From Acrasis kona (Eukaryota > Heterolobosea > Eutetramitea > Acrasida > Acrasidae): a DNA stretch of 39,628 nucleotides. The position numbers were made by a program, and so were the translations under genes. The DNA lies in contig JAOPGA020000979.1 in NCBI GenBank assembly GCA_026419775.2, forward strand, positions 1 through 39,628. The letters run 5' to 3'. The notes under the pieces were generated by a model. That model was not told where the DNA came from and did not search any database. It saw only the letters and a program-made list of their open reading frames with translations. Below, piece by piece: positions 28,040 to 39,513 of this stretch (position 1 is its first letter; each line of letters starts with the position of its first letter).

Positions 28040-30346
28040 ATGGATTTGCAACGTAATAAAAGTTAAGGAAACTAATCTTGGATTAAATGTGATTTCTGGC
28101 TTCCTCCGAAGTCTTAGTGGTGCGTTTATCTCACAAAGTCAAAGTTAACTTTTTAGGAGGAATAAATTTGTGCATGTTGTTGTCCAAGGTTAGAGGGAAG
28201 TCGGTACCTGTGAACAAAAATATCGGCACCTCACAAATTAATAATGCAATTCAAGAGAAGGAAAACATTAGTAATTTCTTGAAAGGTTGTAAAGAGATAG
28301 TAGGCGAAGAATTGGTCCCGAATCAAGTAGATCTTAATTACGATTCTGCATGAATACAATGAGAGTGAATGGATTTGCGTTGAAACACTTTCAAAACTGG
28401 TTGACCTTCTAGTCGCTCTGTCTGAACATGCAAAAAAGAGGTCATTATGGTAGGCAGAGTTTGTTTGTACTTTATTCACGTAATCTAGGAGAGGACCTGA
28501 TTTAGACCTTAACACGGAGGAGCAACAAATAGCAAAATCCCCAAGAAATGTCACAGCAGAAACATTGGAGTTTGACATGAGTTCTTCAAGAGAGGCTTTG
28601 CTTAAACAACTAAATGAGGAGATGTCACAGTTTGAAAACGAACAAATGGCCAAAGCGAACGAGTATTGTAGAAAATTCGAGTGCGACCAAACAAACAAAA
28701 CCATGGAGCACGCCAAGGACGAGAGAATCAGACTTTTACAAGAACTTGAAATATCCAAACTCAACATGAGCGAAGAAGTTGAAATTGAAGTCGCAACAAA
28801 AAAATCAAGGTTAACAAAACGAATAGTAGAAACATTCGACGAGGACGAATACGAAAAGACCCTACTAGAAACCAACGAGTTAAATCCCTCAGAGTTTGAA
28901 AATCAATTAAAGGCCTTACAAGAAGAGCAAATCAAACTCAATGAAGAATTAAAACTTCTTGGCGAGAAAAAGAGACAAGAAAAGGAAACCATTGGAAATT
29001 ACCTGCGTGAAGACATTTCACAATCGAAATCCTCTTTGGAACAAGCGAAAAAAGAAAGAGATTTGGTGTATGCGATGGAAAATCAAATCAAAGAAAAAAT
29101 CAAACAAACCATGAGGGATTACATTATAAGAGCAGAACTCGCCGCTCAATTAGATGCACCAGTCGTACTCGCACCTTCGGACGTTAAAATCTTGGTTTCA
29201 CCTCGTAATGGATCCATCACATCAACAACAACATCTACACCACCACCACAACAACAACAATACATTAAACAAGAAGTTGTATTTTCGACAGAAGATGAAG
29301 AAATTTACTCATCAGATAGCGACGACGATTCTGTATACATTCAAAATCCACAAATGAGGGACATTGCAGAAGAAACAATTTCTGACGAAGAATACGAAGA
29401 CGAAGAGGACGATCGAGAAGAGAATGCAATCGCTACGTTAGAAATGCCCCGAGCTGATTTACGTAAAAGAAGCACATCGACTTATATTGTGAGACGTACC
29501 AGTAGGACTTATGCATTCAGACAATCATTCCTCGTTCCAAACAAGATGCGAAGTCAATCCGATGCCGAACAACAATCAAAATCTAAACAATCAAATCAAA
29601 TCACATTTGATTTGGAACCTACATCTGATCAATCATCCGAATCGACAGATTTGAAATTGCCATCTGAGAATGTGATACATTCTGCAGAACATGTTCATGT
29701 AGAGCATGATGATACTACGGAGAGTAGTGCTGGTGAACAAGAAGGGGCACAAGAACCTCCAAATGCGGTCCCTCCAACGCCCTTGAAAACCCTTCCGCCA
29801 GTTCCTTCTCGTAAATCACTACCTGCATTACCCTCCACTCCATCCACATCGACATCGCCTTCATTACTGCCTGCTCCTCCTAAAAAGGCGTTGCCTTCTC
29901 TTCCTACGAAGAGGTTATTAAAGAGTCAAATTGATATTTTACTGGATGACCCTCAAGCAAGGGCTATTTTACAAGAGTATGCTATCGAAGGTTTCTGTGC
30001 TGAAAGTATCATGTGTTGGACAGATATTCAATATTATAAAAGACTTTATGGTAACGAACTTCGTTACAAAAAAACCAAATTTATTTATGATCAATATTTG
30101 TGTCAAAAATCAGCTCCCTTGTTGTTGAATTTACCTAATTTTAAAAAATATAATGCTCCTATAGAAAAAATTTTATCTCTTGATTATCAAAGTGCTCAAC
30201 CTGAAGTGTTTGATGGATTGTTTGATCGTTTAGAGAAGCAAGTAAAGATTGAAATGTTTGATCTGTTTTTGAGGTTCCAAAAGACTAGCCAATATAAGAA
30301 ATTGCTAAAAACTATTCCTGAATTGCTGACTGCCACCCAAGCCTAA
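28040..30346 (+). CDS. Calponin-homology, coiled-coil, RGS domain protein
   Basis: Exons 28040-28052, 28118-28326, 28364-28449 and 28489-30346 (proposed introns 65, 37 and 39 nt) give 721 aa. Residues ~5-110 resemble a single CH domain of calponin/transgelin type: NFLGGINLCMLLSKVRGKSV, AIQEKENISNFLKGCKEIVG and KLVDLLVALSEHA-KKRSLW-RGPDL. Its first helix is short, and the 13-nt first exon is uncertain (an acceptor at 28111 would add two residues). Then come a coiled coil (~120-310), an acidic, proline-rich disordered region, and a C-terminal RGS domain (~575-715: LLDDPQARAILQEYA, FIYDQYLCQKSAP, VFDGLFDRLEKQ). RGS domains accelerate GTP hydrolysis on G-alpha; the CH part may tether it to actin. 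It lies just downstream of the formin gene. Confidence 0.8.
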
Positions 30347-30532
30347 TAACATAACAGTTATTTATTTTTTGTTTATTTTGTAACGAAAGGAGTGGTTATC
30401 ATGTTGTTCTCTTCAATAAAATTTATTGTGAAAGACTCTTCATTACTGTGTCATCTGTCTCCTGATATGTAATCTAGTTAGTAAGTGGGCACATTTATGA
30501 ATGGTGTTTTGGAGTGACAACAATAATGTTTA

Positions 30533-33500
30533 TTAACAAATTACACAACCAGTACAACACTTTCTGGCTTGATCTCTCTCATAAATGAGCTGTCTTATCT
30601 GATTTAATTGTTCAGTAACCTCTTGTGTTCTATCATGGTCCTCTCCCAATTTATCAGCGAATATTGTAGCAGCACTCGCAAAACAACCTTCAGCATCATC
30701 AAACTTTTGTAGCTGCAACTGAACGGCACCATTATTGTACATTAACTCACCATACTCTATAGAATCTTCACCAAAGTCTTGAACATAGATAGGAGTGACT
30801 TCGTTATAAAGAGCTTCGGCTTGTTCAAATTTTAATTGTTTAGCTAAATTAGTAGCGAGTGCATTATAAGTCTGACGCTCTTTGGCGCCATCACGAGAAG
30901 GTTGATTTTTTAGCAAAGCAAGAACTTGATTCCAAGTTTTCTCGGCTTCGGGCCACCTCTTTTCTCTTTCCTTCATGGTAGCAATCACCATCAACGAGCT
31001 CACGTTATTAGCATCAGGTTCATGATTTTCGCTCCTTAATTGAATTCCTTCGTGATACAGTTGCTCAGCTTGATCATACTTTTCCAACTTGAACTTGATG
31101 TTAGCTAAAGTGTTGATGGCATTAGTATACAGGGCATGTTTCTTTCCATATTGATTAGCTATGATGGCCATGCTTTGTAATTGAATGGGTTCCGCTTGTT
31201 CATAATCGCCCTTATCGAAATAAAGCCTAGCGATGCTAGCTAAGGACTTTCCAATCTCGATATCGTTTTCAGCATTCGTGGTGATTCTTCTTTGAATCGT
31301 TAATGCTTGTTCAAAGTAATTTACGCTCTTTTCGAAATCTTTATTGACCCTACAGGCCTCTCCCATGCTACTCAACATGCTGGCCATCACCGTGGCAGTT
31401 TCTCCCAATAACACATCTTGAGAATTCAAATTTCTCAACGCATCATCAAACACGATTTGTGCTTGATCTGTTTTACCCAACTGAATGAGAGCTTGCGATA
31501 AATTAGCTTTGGCCACACAAACGCGATGATCGGTCTCTCCATACAAGTTTTGTAAAATGGTCAAACTTTCCTTGTACATGCTTTCCGCCTTTTCTGGTTG
31601 ATTCGTATTTTTCAAAGCAACCGCCAAATTGTTACAAATACCAGCAATGTAAGCATCGACTTGTCCATAATAAGATACGGCTCCATCATAGGCACTTTGT
31701 AATTTGACGAGCGATTGTGCATAATGTCCCATCTGTAACAACACCAATCCAAATTGTTCGTTTCTGGTGGTCATGATTCTGCTGTTGGGTTGGAACAGTT
31801 CGGAATCGATTCGAATGGCCTCCTCGAATAATTCAATCACTTGATCGTTTAGATTCTTGTTTTTGAACGAATGCAGCAGATTAGCATATCTTACGTAGCT
31901 CTCGCTTAATTCTGGATGAATGTTGGAAAAGATTCTTCGAAGGATGGTGATTCCCTTTTCGTAGTACTTCTTTCCGTTGATCACGTCCATTTGTTGGAAC
32001 AAGATTCTTGCGGTCGCGATTAATGCGATGGCCAAATATTGATCCAAAATGACATCTTGTTGGGTGGTGCCCATTTCGTTTTGTATGATTTGCCACTTGT
32101 GTGATAATCTCGTGGTGATGCTGATCATTTTTTCGTACATTTTTTTGGAGAGATCGGTCTGGTTCTTGTTGGTGTAAATGTCTCCCTGGAGCTTCAGGAC
32201 GGAAAGTAGTTCCAATTCGTCTTGTTTGTCGTCGCTCATGACGGTGAAACTTTCTCTCACTTGAAGTGCATTTTGTGCGTGTTGTAAAGCTCTGTTGTAA
32301 TCGGTCAAATCGAAATAAACATAGGAGAATCCTTCGTAGAGTTCCGATCGACACATGTCCGTAATTTCGCATTCGGGCGTTTCGGAATGTTTCATTAATG
32401 CCGAATACATTCCTGCTCTTTTGAGCGGATAGATGCGATCTCTGATCAGGTACTTTAATCGACCGACTGCTTCGATGTGATCGTCTGGTTTCTCTCTCAT
32501 AAACTCCAAAACGCACTTCATGTTTTCTAATTCGTAATCGTAACGTTCCATTCCTGGCGTGTATTCGATTCCCGAAAATTCATGTTGAAGGTCGTAACGT
32601 CTCATGCGATCGTAGTAATGTAAAAAGTAATGTTCGCGAACGGTTTCCAAAGTTTCTGATTCGGCTCCGCCTTCTTCTTCTTCGAACTTTGATTTCAACA
32701 TCTCTCTCACCAGGTCATGAAGTCCGTAACGATTAGGTTCAAACGACTGTAACGCTCCCAAACGAACCAATTGATCCAAGTGGAAAATGACTTCGGTGAG
32801 TTCGTATGATTTTAGGATTTTGTGAAGGTCTGTCATGATTAGCGAGATGGATTTTTGATGAATACTTACCGAGCGTGTTGAAGGAATTGGGGAATACGCA
32901 TAATTTACATAAAAATGTTTGGAGCGTGGCGGGCCATTGGTTGTAACAGGCCATGAATGCTCCATGACATAGTTTCCTTGTACGCGAAAAGTGTTTGTGG
33001 TTGACTAGAGAGTCTAGACTTGCTTGGACGGTGTCCGTGAGTTGGTCAATTGTCATGGTATTCGCATAGTTTTTGTGTGTTTTGGCACATAACTAGAATT
33101 AGAGTTTGTAGAATTGAAATACTTACTTTGAGGAAGAATGGTAAACTATCTAGAAGCACTGCTAAACTCTTGAGGTTATCATTTTCGGTGTAGGATTCAT
33201 TTTGGGTTTGAAGTAATTCTTCTGAATGTTCGATGCGTAGCTTGTCTAGAGGGATGTATAAACCGTAGAAAGTCTTTGGATGGGTGAACTTTTGATCCTT
33301 TCCATTTCCATCGTCAACCAAGCACACGCTCACAATTTGTTTGGTGTTGCTCCTTCCAAAGAGTTTTGAGACGTCATCATTAATGTTGACTGTTTTTCCT
33401 GGCTTAGCAGTTTCCTCCTCTTCTCCTTCGCTTTCCTCTGCTTCTAGTTCTGATTCTTCATCTTCGGATTCTGAGTCGACATACTCTAACTGTTCATCAA

Positions 33501-34635
33501 GAATGTCTAAGGTTGATGTTGTTCTAGGTTGAACCTCTCTTATCTCATTATTTTCCAAACGGTCAATCTAACTCAGTTAGTATTTTTGGTGGTTTGCATA
33601 CGTACTTGACCGGTAGTGAGTTTGCTCAAATCAAGTTCAAGTGAAGTTCTAGAAGATATTACAACAATACACCTGCTTCGTCTAGTACTGGCCGTACTTG
33701 GTAACAGTTCGATGACTTGTCTAAGGCTACTGGGATCCTCTATCAAAAGAAGAGTGCTCTTTCCTGCAAATGTTGAATGATAAAGAGCACGAAGCTTTTG
33801 GTCGCTGTTGGGCATTTTTCCCACATTCCACGTCTTTATAACCTGTTGCATGGCCTCTTGAGTAGTTGTGGGGTAGTCGGTGTTTGCTTTTAGTCTCAGA
33901 TGTAACCTAATGTCTAATTTAATGTTCTTCAGTTCTCTACACAGGGAGATGGAAAAGTTTGTCTATATAGAAGGTAAGAAGTATTTTTTTGTTGACTTCA
34001 TACCTTTCCTGCACCAATGCCTCCTTGTACTACAATAACCTTGAGTTTGTATGCTTCGTTTATGTTGGATAGTTGATTGATGGTCCTGGACATTAGTTCT
34101 GTTCTTCCTGAACACTGTTCGTTTCCAATACTATGAAAAACTCTTGGATGATTTAGCATGTCCTCAGGACTAATGACTCCATTTCCAGTAGCGAAGATGC
34201 ACGAGTGGAGATTGAAAAATCTTGTTATGGTGGAATTTTTCACAGCATCGCGAATGTCCTTCATAGCAGTTTTCATTTTTGAAATCTCTTCCAAAGTCTC
34301 TCTTTCAAATACATACTCGTTCTGTTTGCACAAAATTCTACCATTGTTCAACTCCTTCTCAAACAGTTCAATCAAGACGTTTGCGCCATCTCTTGTAGCC
34401 TTGATAAGCTCCTCTATATTAGAATTACCATAATTAAGTCCCCTTTCAGCTTCTAAACCTTTTCACATTATTAGAAATAATGATGAAAATACAACCTACT
34501 TTTAATCTGTTGTGTGATGCTCAAGACATGTTCGAGAAGGAGGTTAGTAAAGACTCTTGTTTGGGGCAAATCACATGCACCGAGCTGTCCGACTTTGTCC
34601 ACTCTTAACAGCAAGTCAGTGTAGGAAGATGCCAT
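30533..34635 (-). CDS. STAND NTPase: NB-ARC domain plus TPR repeats with C-terminal CaaX box
   Basis: Six exons (34500-34635, 34004-34458, 33606-33962, 33127-33567, 32870-33092, 30533-32829; introns 41, 41, 38, 34 and 40 nt) give 1302 aa. Walker A VVQGGIGAGKT (~188-198) is completed across intron 2. Walker B is LLLIED (~268-273), followed by IVVISSRT (sensor/RNBS-B), a GLPL-like LPFFLKLCAKT and a winged-helix-like region. An acidic insert (E/D/S-rich, 33420-33480) splits the ATPase between sensor 1 and GLPL. The C-terminal ~700 residues are kinesin-light-chain-style TPRs (NNLAVALKNTNQPEKAESMY; YTNAINTLANIKFKLEKYDQ). STAND proteins are ligand-triggered signalling scaffolds; TPRs probably sense the ligand. 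The protein ends CCTGCVIC: CVIC fits a CaaX prenylation box, with nearby Cys for palmitoylation, so membrane attachment is likely. Confidence 0.85.
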
Positions 34636-35027
34636 CGTATGAAATTATGAAATGACAGTGACTTTGAAATGTCAACCGTTTCAATTAAATTTTTAACAAC
34701 AAACATTTTCGACAAAATCATCCATTCTTGTACCATTGATCCTTCGCATCAGATACCATCAATAAGGTGTTTAGCTTTGATTGCATTGACTTCAGATTAC
34801 TGTTGGAAATTGTAACTGTTTTATGTAACGTTTGAATAATAAATACCACATCTTCACCAATTTATATTCGATATCCTTTACCCTTCATCTGGTTATCTAC
34901 CTTGATCTGTTGATTTTTGTTAAAAATAACTGAACTAATACATTTTTACTCTCGAAATAGAAATAGATTTTGACCATTTATAGAGAAGTATTTTAATGAA
35001 TTTATTCATAGCCACACAAAACCAACG
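34636..35027. promoter_or_regulatory. Divergent promoter region
   Basis: 392 AT-rich bp between the start codons of the STAND gene (minus) and the GT61 gene (plus). It should contain both promoters. No specific motif, RNA gene or repeat is recognised. Confidence 0.45.
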
Positions 35028-36491
35028 ATGAAGCGACCACTTAAATTCTTCCTGGCTGCAGTATTAGTGCTGCATGTAATACTAGGCATCTATTTCGTCT
35101 CGAAATACGATATCAATATAAGCTCTCTGCACCTAGATAATTTAGAAGTACTCAACGAAGAAAGATTGATTGATTCATTCGATAGTTCTATAACTTGTTG
35201 GGAAACCAACATAAATGGAGAGTGGCAGGAAAACAAGGTTGTATCGCTATACAGTAACTACCCTCGTTACTGTAAGATTGATAACTTCTGCATAAAACAG
35301 GAGGGGCATTCTCGATCTATTGAATTATTCGTGACAAACAATAGTCGCATACAGCACGAAGGCTTGCGGTCCATACCACTTACCAGCGTATTCGCACCAC
35401 CCTACGTAAACCCAGCCTCAATAGACAACTTTGTTATTTATAACGTTGATGACGTGACCATGAACAAGAAGTCGTTTGTGATATCGAAAAGAAATCTGCA
35501 GTCTACTTTTAACTTTGATACCTTCGATGGTTCACTTTCAACAATCTCAACCATCAAATACGGTTCGAACATTTACCACAATATATATGAGATTTATTTT
35601 AGGCTGTTCAACATGGCAGAGGAACAAAAACTGACTTTGGGCGAAATTAATAATCTACACAACTACATGATTCACCCAACAGTCAGTGCTTTCATCCCTA
35701 ATTACAACATTATAGATTATCCAAGGTTTAAACCTGGAAATCTAATGAAGCATTGGAACCCATTAACATTCGAAGGAACTCACAAGAGGGCATGCTTCAA
35801 AAAAGCATTCGTAGGAAATAGTGCCACTCATTCCTACGAAGCCTTTGAAGATTACCAAGACTACGATTTCAAGTCGAACAAAAATGCCAAACAAGCTCAT
35901 GCCAAGTACTCAACATCTGTGTTGAAAAGTTGCGGTTTAAAAGATGCCACCTTAAATCACACCCAGCACAAAAGACCTCAGTTACTTTTCATTCAACGAC
36001 TAACCAACAGGTATGTCATCAATCAGCGCGAAATAGATTTGCTGTTACAAAAAATAAATCAAACGGGACTCATCGATGTGAAGAAGGTTGCGTTTGAAAA
36101 TATGGATTACTGCCAACAACTGCTGATAGTACACGAGGCAACAATATTAGTTGGAGTTACGGGTGCAGGACTTTTACATCAAATATACATGACGAAGGGA
36201 AGCATTATCATGCCTGCATATGGATTTACCAACAACGAACCATTACCTAGACATTGGGAAGTATTTTGTGACTTGTATGACCAAGTATACATGCCGATCC
36301 AAAGCAGAGACAAACAAATCTACGTCGACCAAAGATTTGCAAATGCAAAGGCACATCGTCATCACGTTAGGATAGATCCTGAACAGTTCGTATCACTTTT
36401 AGTTGATGCAATGACAAAAGGTGTACACAAAAACATGAACCAAGCTAACATAAACAAACTGATAGTAGACCTAAAAAAAATAAAACTGTAG
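35028..36491 (+). CDS. GT61-family (DUF563) glycosyltransferase, type II membrane protein
   Basis: A single exon of 487 aa from ATG. A cytosolic KRPLK stub precedes a signal-anchor (FFLAAVLVLHVILGIYFVS, ~7-25), so the catalytic part should face the Golgi or ER lumen. The GT61 core lies at ~315-430: RPQLLFIQRLTNRYVIN, then LVGVTGAGLLHQIYMTKGS, the family's G-x-x-GAGL motif, and a following PAYG in place of the usual acidic residue. Potential N-glycosylation sites are present (NNSR, NHTQ). Known members add xylose, arabinose or GlcNAc to glycans or glycoproteins; donor and acceptor are not predictable here. Length is normal. Confidence 0.85.
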   Translation: MKRPLKFFLAAVLVLHVILGIYFVSKYDINISSLHLDNLEVLNEERLIDSFDSSITCWETNINGEWQENKVVSLYSNYPRYCKIDNFCIKQEGHSRSIELFVTNNSRIQHEGLRSIPLTSVFAPPYVNPASIDNFVIYNVDDVTMNKKSFVISKRNLQSTFNFDTFDGSLSTISTIKYGSNIYHNIYEIYFRLFNMAEEQKLTLGEINNLHNYMIHPTVSAFIPNYNIIDYPRFKPGNLMKHWNPLTFEGTHKRACFKKAFVGNSATHSYEAFEDYQDYDFKSNKNAKQAHAKYSTSVLKSCGLKDATLNHTQHKRPQLLFIQRLTNRYVINQREIDLLLQKINQTGLIDVKKVAFENMDYCQQLLIVHEATILVGVTGAGLLHQIYMTKGSIIMPAYGFTNNEPLPRHWEVFCDLYDQVYMPIQSRDKQIYVDQRFANAKAHRHHVRIDPEQFVSLLVDAMTKGVHKNMNQANINKLIVDLKKIKL

Positions 36492-36602
36492 ATAATAACG
36501 ATTACTTTGACTGCACTCTCTTGTTTGATTCAATAAAAATTTTGACTGTTACTGAAATGTGTTTGATAAAGATGTGAAACAGAATAAATAATCATGATTC
36601 AT

Positions 36603-37457
36603 CTAAAGCACTTGGCGTGGTTTTATTTTAACCTTGTATGGTTTGTTATAAAATGTATTGGACTCTTCACTCTCATTAACATCCTTGTCTACTATATCCC
36701 TTGTATCTCTCAACCTAAAACCTCTTTTGAGTTGTGTTACCTCTATGGGTTTGCAGAATAAATCCACAAATTCGTCATCTTTTGCAAATAATGTATCATC
36801 TACGGCAATACTAGATAGTATGAATTGAGCTAAAGCTAGACTGGATTGGACCCTTACGCGGGTGTCTTTCTTTAGTTTTGAACCCTTCCTTTCGTTTCCA
36901 TTGGTAATCTCGTCATAGTCGAACAAGTAGTCTTCCTCATCTTCGTCACTGCTGTCAATAATTATCTTGTGCTTTGAACGAGTAGATCTTGTAGCTACTG
37001 GAGTGTCAATTTCACTGATGGACCTCTTCTTTGGTCTCGAAGAATATGTATGGTCATGATTTCCATTACATTTTGGGCAAGTGAATGGTACTTCACCAGA
37101 TAAGAAGACTTTATGATCTCCGTATATAATCTTCCCTTCATTCGTTACTCTATTTTATTGTGAATATGATGAATAGGTTTTTGCTTACCTTCTATTTATA
37201 CAGTTCACACATGTCACGGTATTGCAATTCTTTCTGCTACATCTTATTCTCGGATTTACCGCAGCACCACAACTTTTGAAGCAACAATACAATGTTTTGG
37301 CATCATTAAATCCACGATACACCAAGTGTACATTCTCAGCAGAGTCTTTGTTTAACTTTTTCTTCTCGCTGACGATAATAGGTATCTTTATATTAGGGTC
37401 CATAAACTCGTTAAATTTTTCTGGAGGCTTTTCGCCAGTGTAATTCTTGATCTGCAT
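36603..37457 (-). CDS. Cys-rich, probably zinc-binding protein of unknown function
   Basis: Exons 37189-37457 and 36603-37149 (39-nt intron) give 271 aa, starting at the ATG of MQIKNYTGEKPPEK. A cysteine cluster (C58, C59, C63, C73, C78, C83, C86, with TCPKC at ~114-117 and His ~121) spans the junction and suggests one or two zinc ribbons. Basic PKKRS (~130) and an acidic DSSDEDEEDY stretch follow; the former may be a nuclear localisation signal. The C-terminal ~100 residues are helical, then basic. It could be a DNA- or chromatin-associated factor, but no family is recognised. The start is 58 bp from the divergent gene at 37516. Confidence 0.65.
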
Positions 37458-37515
37458 GATTGAAACTTTGTTTGTCTTGTATTTTTGTAACAAATCTCAA
37501 AACTTGAGGTCTTGT
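37458..37515. promoter_or_regulatory. Compact bidirectional promoter
   Basis: 58 bp between the start codons of the Cys-rich gene (minus) and the small putatively myristoylated protein gene (plus). No motif recognised. Confidence 0.45.
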
Positions 37516-37956
37516 ATGGGACAGAGGGGAAGCAGATTACTCTCGATCAAGTCAAGAACAAAACCAATCAAAAAATCGCAAAGCGAACCAATATTACCTA
37601 ATGCGCCCGTCAACAACACATGGCTCAATAGTGGATTGTTTGATATAACGGTTGTCGTAGACGGAAGATTAATAGTCAAGTCCGTAGAGGTTTTCAACAG
37701 CAATTATGAGTTTGCCGCGCGAGATTTAATTGAGGAGGGCTGTATCTTGAACATGTTGCCGATAGATGCCACAGACTTTATCGTGAACACATTAAATCAT
37801 AAAAACATTTATAAAGTTGGGTTCAAAAAGTGGAACTTTGGGAGACATACCAACTCAATCTATGACATGCAACTAATTGTGACTGGTCTTGATAGGTACT
37901 CACTAAACATGCATTTTCTAACGGAAAAAGAAATAAAATACCAACAGTTGCTTTAA
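37516..37956 (+). CDS. Small protein with putative N-myristoylation signal
   Basis: 146 aa from the ATG of MGQRGSRLLSIKSRTKPIKK. An earlier ATG in frame (37456) exists but lies in the divergent gene's coding region and gives a Cys/Tyr-rich leader. Gly2 with Ser6 followed by basic residues fits the N-myristoylation consensus, predicting membrane attachment. Residues ~40-140 look globular with alternating strands (LFDITVVVDGRLIVKSVEV; MQLIVTGLDRYSL). No family is recognised. Its stop is 14 bp from the convergent stop of the amidohydrolase gene, so the 3' UTRs overlap. Confidence 0.6.
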   Translation: MGQRGSRLLSIKSRTKPIKKSQSEPILPNAPVNNTWLNSGLFDITVVVDGRLIVKSVEVFNSNYEFAARDLIEEGCILNMLPIDATDFIVNTLNHKNIYKVGFKKWNFGRHTNSIYDMQLIVTGLDRYSLNMHFLTEKEIKYQQLL

Positions 37957-37970
37957 AATTTATAACATTT

Positions 37971-39447
37971 TTACACTTTATTCACAACAAGTTTCTCTGC
38001 TAGCCTAGCAAACATGCTTAGGGCTGGAAGGGTCAGCTCATCAGGATAATCATAATCATCATTATGAAGAGAAGGATGGTCAACTCCACTTCCAATTGCA
38101 AAGTAAGTCGTTCCCTTGAACTGAAAATTTCCAAAGTCTTCGCTCCATCTAAAAGGTTCGTGCATTTCAATGGATTGTAGGTTATTCTCTTCAGCTGACG
38201 TGCGGACTAACTCTATCAATGATTTGTCGGTTGACGTATTTTCGGGTTCATTTCGGGTTGCATAAAACTCGTCAGAGAAGGACATCTCACTCTCAATCAA
38301 CAAAGATTCACAAGCCTTTGATACAATGTTCCTTACTTCTTGAACCAAAGTGTCCATGTCTTCATCAAGGTAAGTCCTTACAGTAACCATCACTCTGGCC
38401 TCACCAGGAGTCGTTCCGTATGCAACATCACTTCCTCCTAAATGAGCATGTACAACAGTTAAAAGTATAAAATCACGATATTGCGGAAGTAATCTGTTGC
38501 GACCCTTGAAGGCCAAATCCTCGAGGTCACTAATGATTTTTGATAATGCACCAGCAGGTGACCTTCCCTTCTCTGGTTGAGCTGCATGGGACGTCTCTCC
38601 TCTGAGTTCAATTCTTACACCTTTACTTGCAGCAGCAAATGTTCCTCTCTTTAAAAGTACCTTTCCAAAGTCATGTCCTGGTAGGTTGTGAAGTGCAAAT
38701 GCTGCATCTACACGATTAATGATACCATTGTCGAAGGCAGTAAACTTTGGGTCATTTTTCATTGCAGTTGCACCTGCACCAGTTTCTTCTGCAGGTTGGA
38801 ACAGAAGAATGATATCGCCGTTTAGTGCATCCGTGTCATTTTGGTATTTCTGGCGTATGGATTGTACAACGGATGCCATTCCCGCAACTACTGCACTATG
38901 TCCGTCATGTCCGCAGCCATGAAACTTGAAGAATTAAAATTTGCATTGCTTCTTTACTTACGATGTTAGGATGTACAGATTTGTAGTTGTTTAGTTTGGA
39001 TACTGACAAATCTGACTCTTGGATTGGTAGGCCGTCCATGTCCGCTCTGAATAGCACGACCTTTCTTCCTGGTCTCTCTCTTCCAAGTTTGAAAAGGAAT
39101 AGCATTCCGTGACCTCCAACATTTACTACTGAATCATCTGGTAGAAATTCGGTTACAAAGTTTTTGATTCTCTCTGATGTTTCTGCTTCTTCACCTGGTA
39201 GCTCTGCGTTTTTGTGTATGTTTTGACGAAGATTTGTGAGTCTCTCGATAAGAGTAGTGCTAATATATGTTGGTGCGTTCACAAAGTTACTGATTCCTGT
39301 GCAGTTTGTGGGTTGTAAGTTATTGAAAGTGTTTAATTCTGGTATGCTGACTAAAAACTCACCACCAGCCAAGACATCACTTGCACAAGCAAACAGAGCA
39401 ACAGAGAGGAGTAGTACCAAAATCAAGCTCTGGCTGTATGCAGGCAT
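37971..39447 (-). CDS. Secreted M20D amidohydrolase (IAA-amino-acid hydrolase-like)
   Basis: Exons 38962-39447 and 37971-38924 (37-nt intron) give 479 aa. A signal peptide (LILVLLLSVALFACASDVLA) indicates secretion or a vacuolar/lysosomal location. The metal-binding set is visible: FRADMDGLPI, FHGCGHDGHSA (C166, H168; completed at the exon junction), FQPAEETGAGA, AFALHNLPG and SLHNDDYDYP near the C-terminus. AASKGVRIELRGETSHAAQP is the lid/dimerisation domain. Family members hydrolyse N-acyl amino acids such as hippurate or indole-3-acetyl conjugates using two metal ions. Length is slightly above the usual ~400 because of the leader. Confidence 0.92.
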
Positions 39448-39513
39448 TCAAAGCAGGTGTAGTTCTAGAGTTTTTTTGTACGTTGGTTATTAATTAAAAA
39501 TCGGTTGACATTT

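Noticed and set aside
31881-32516. 211-codon minus-strand frame in the TPR region
   Set aside because: Overlaps the STAND/TPR coding exon in another frame; the TPR frame is the conserved one.
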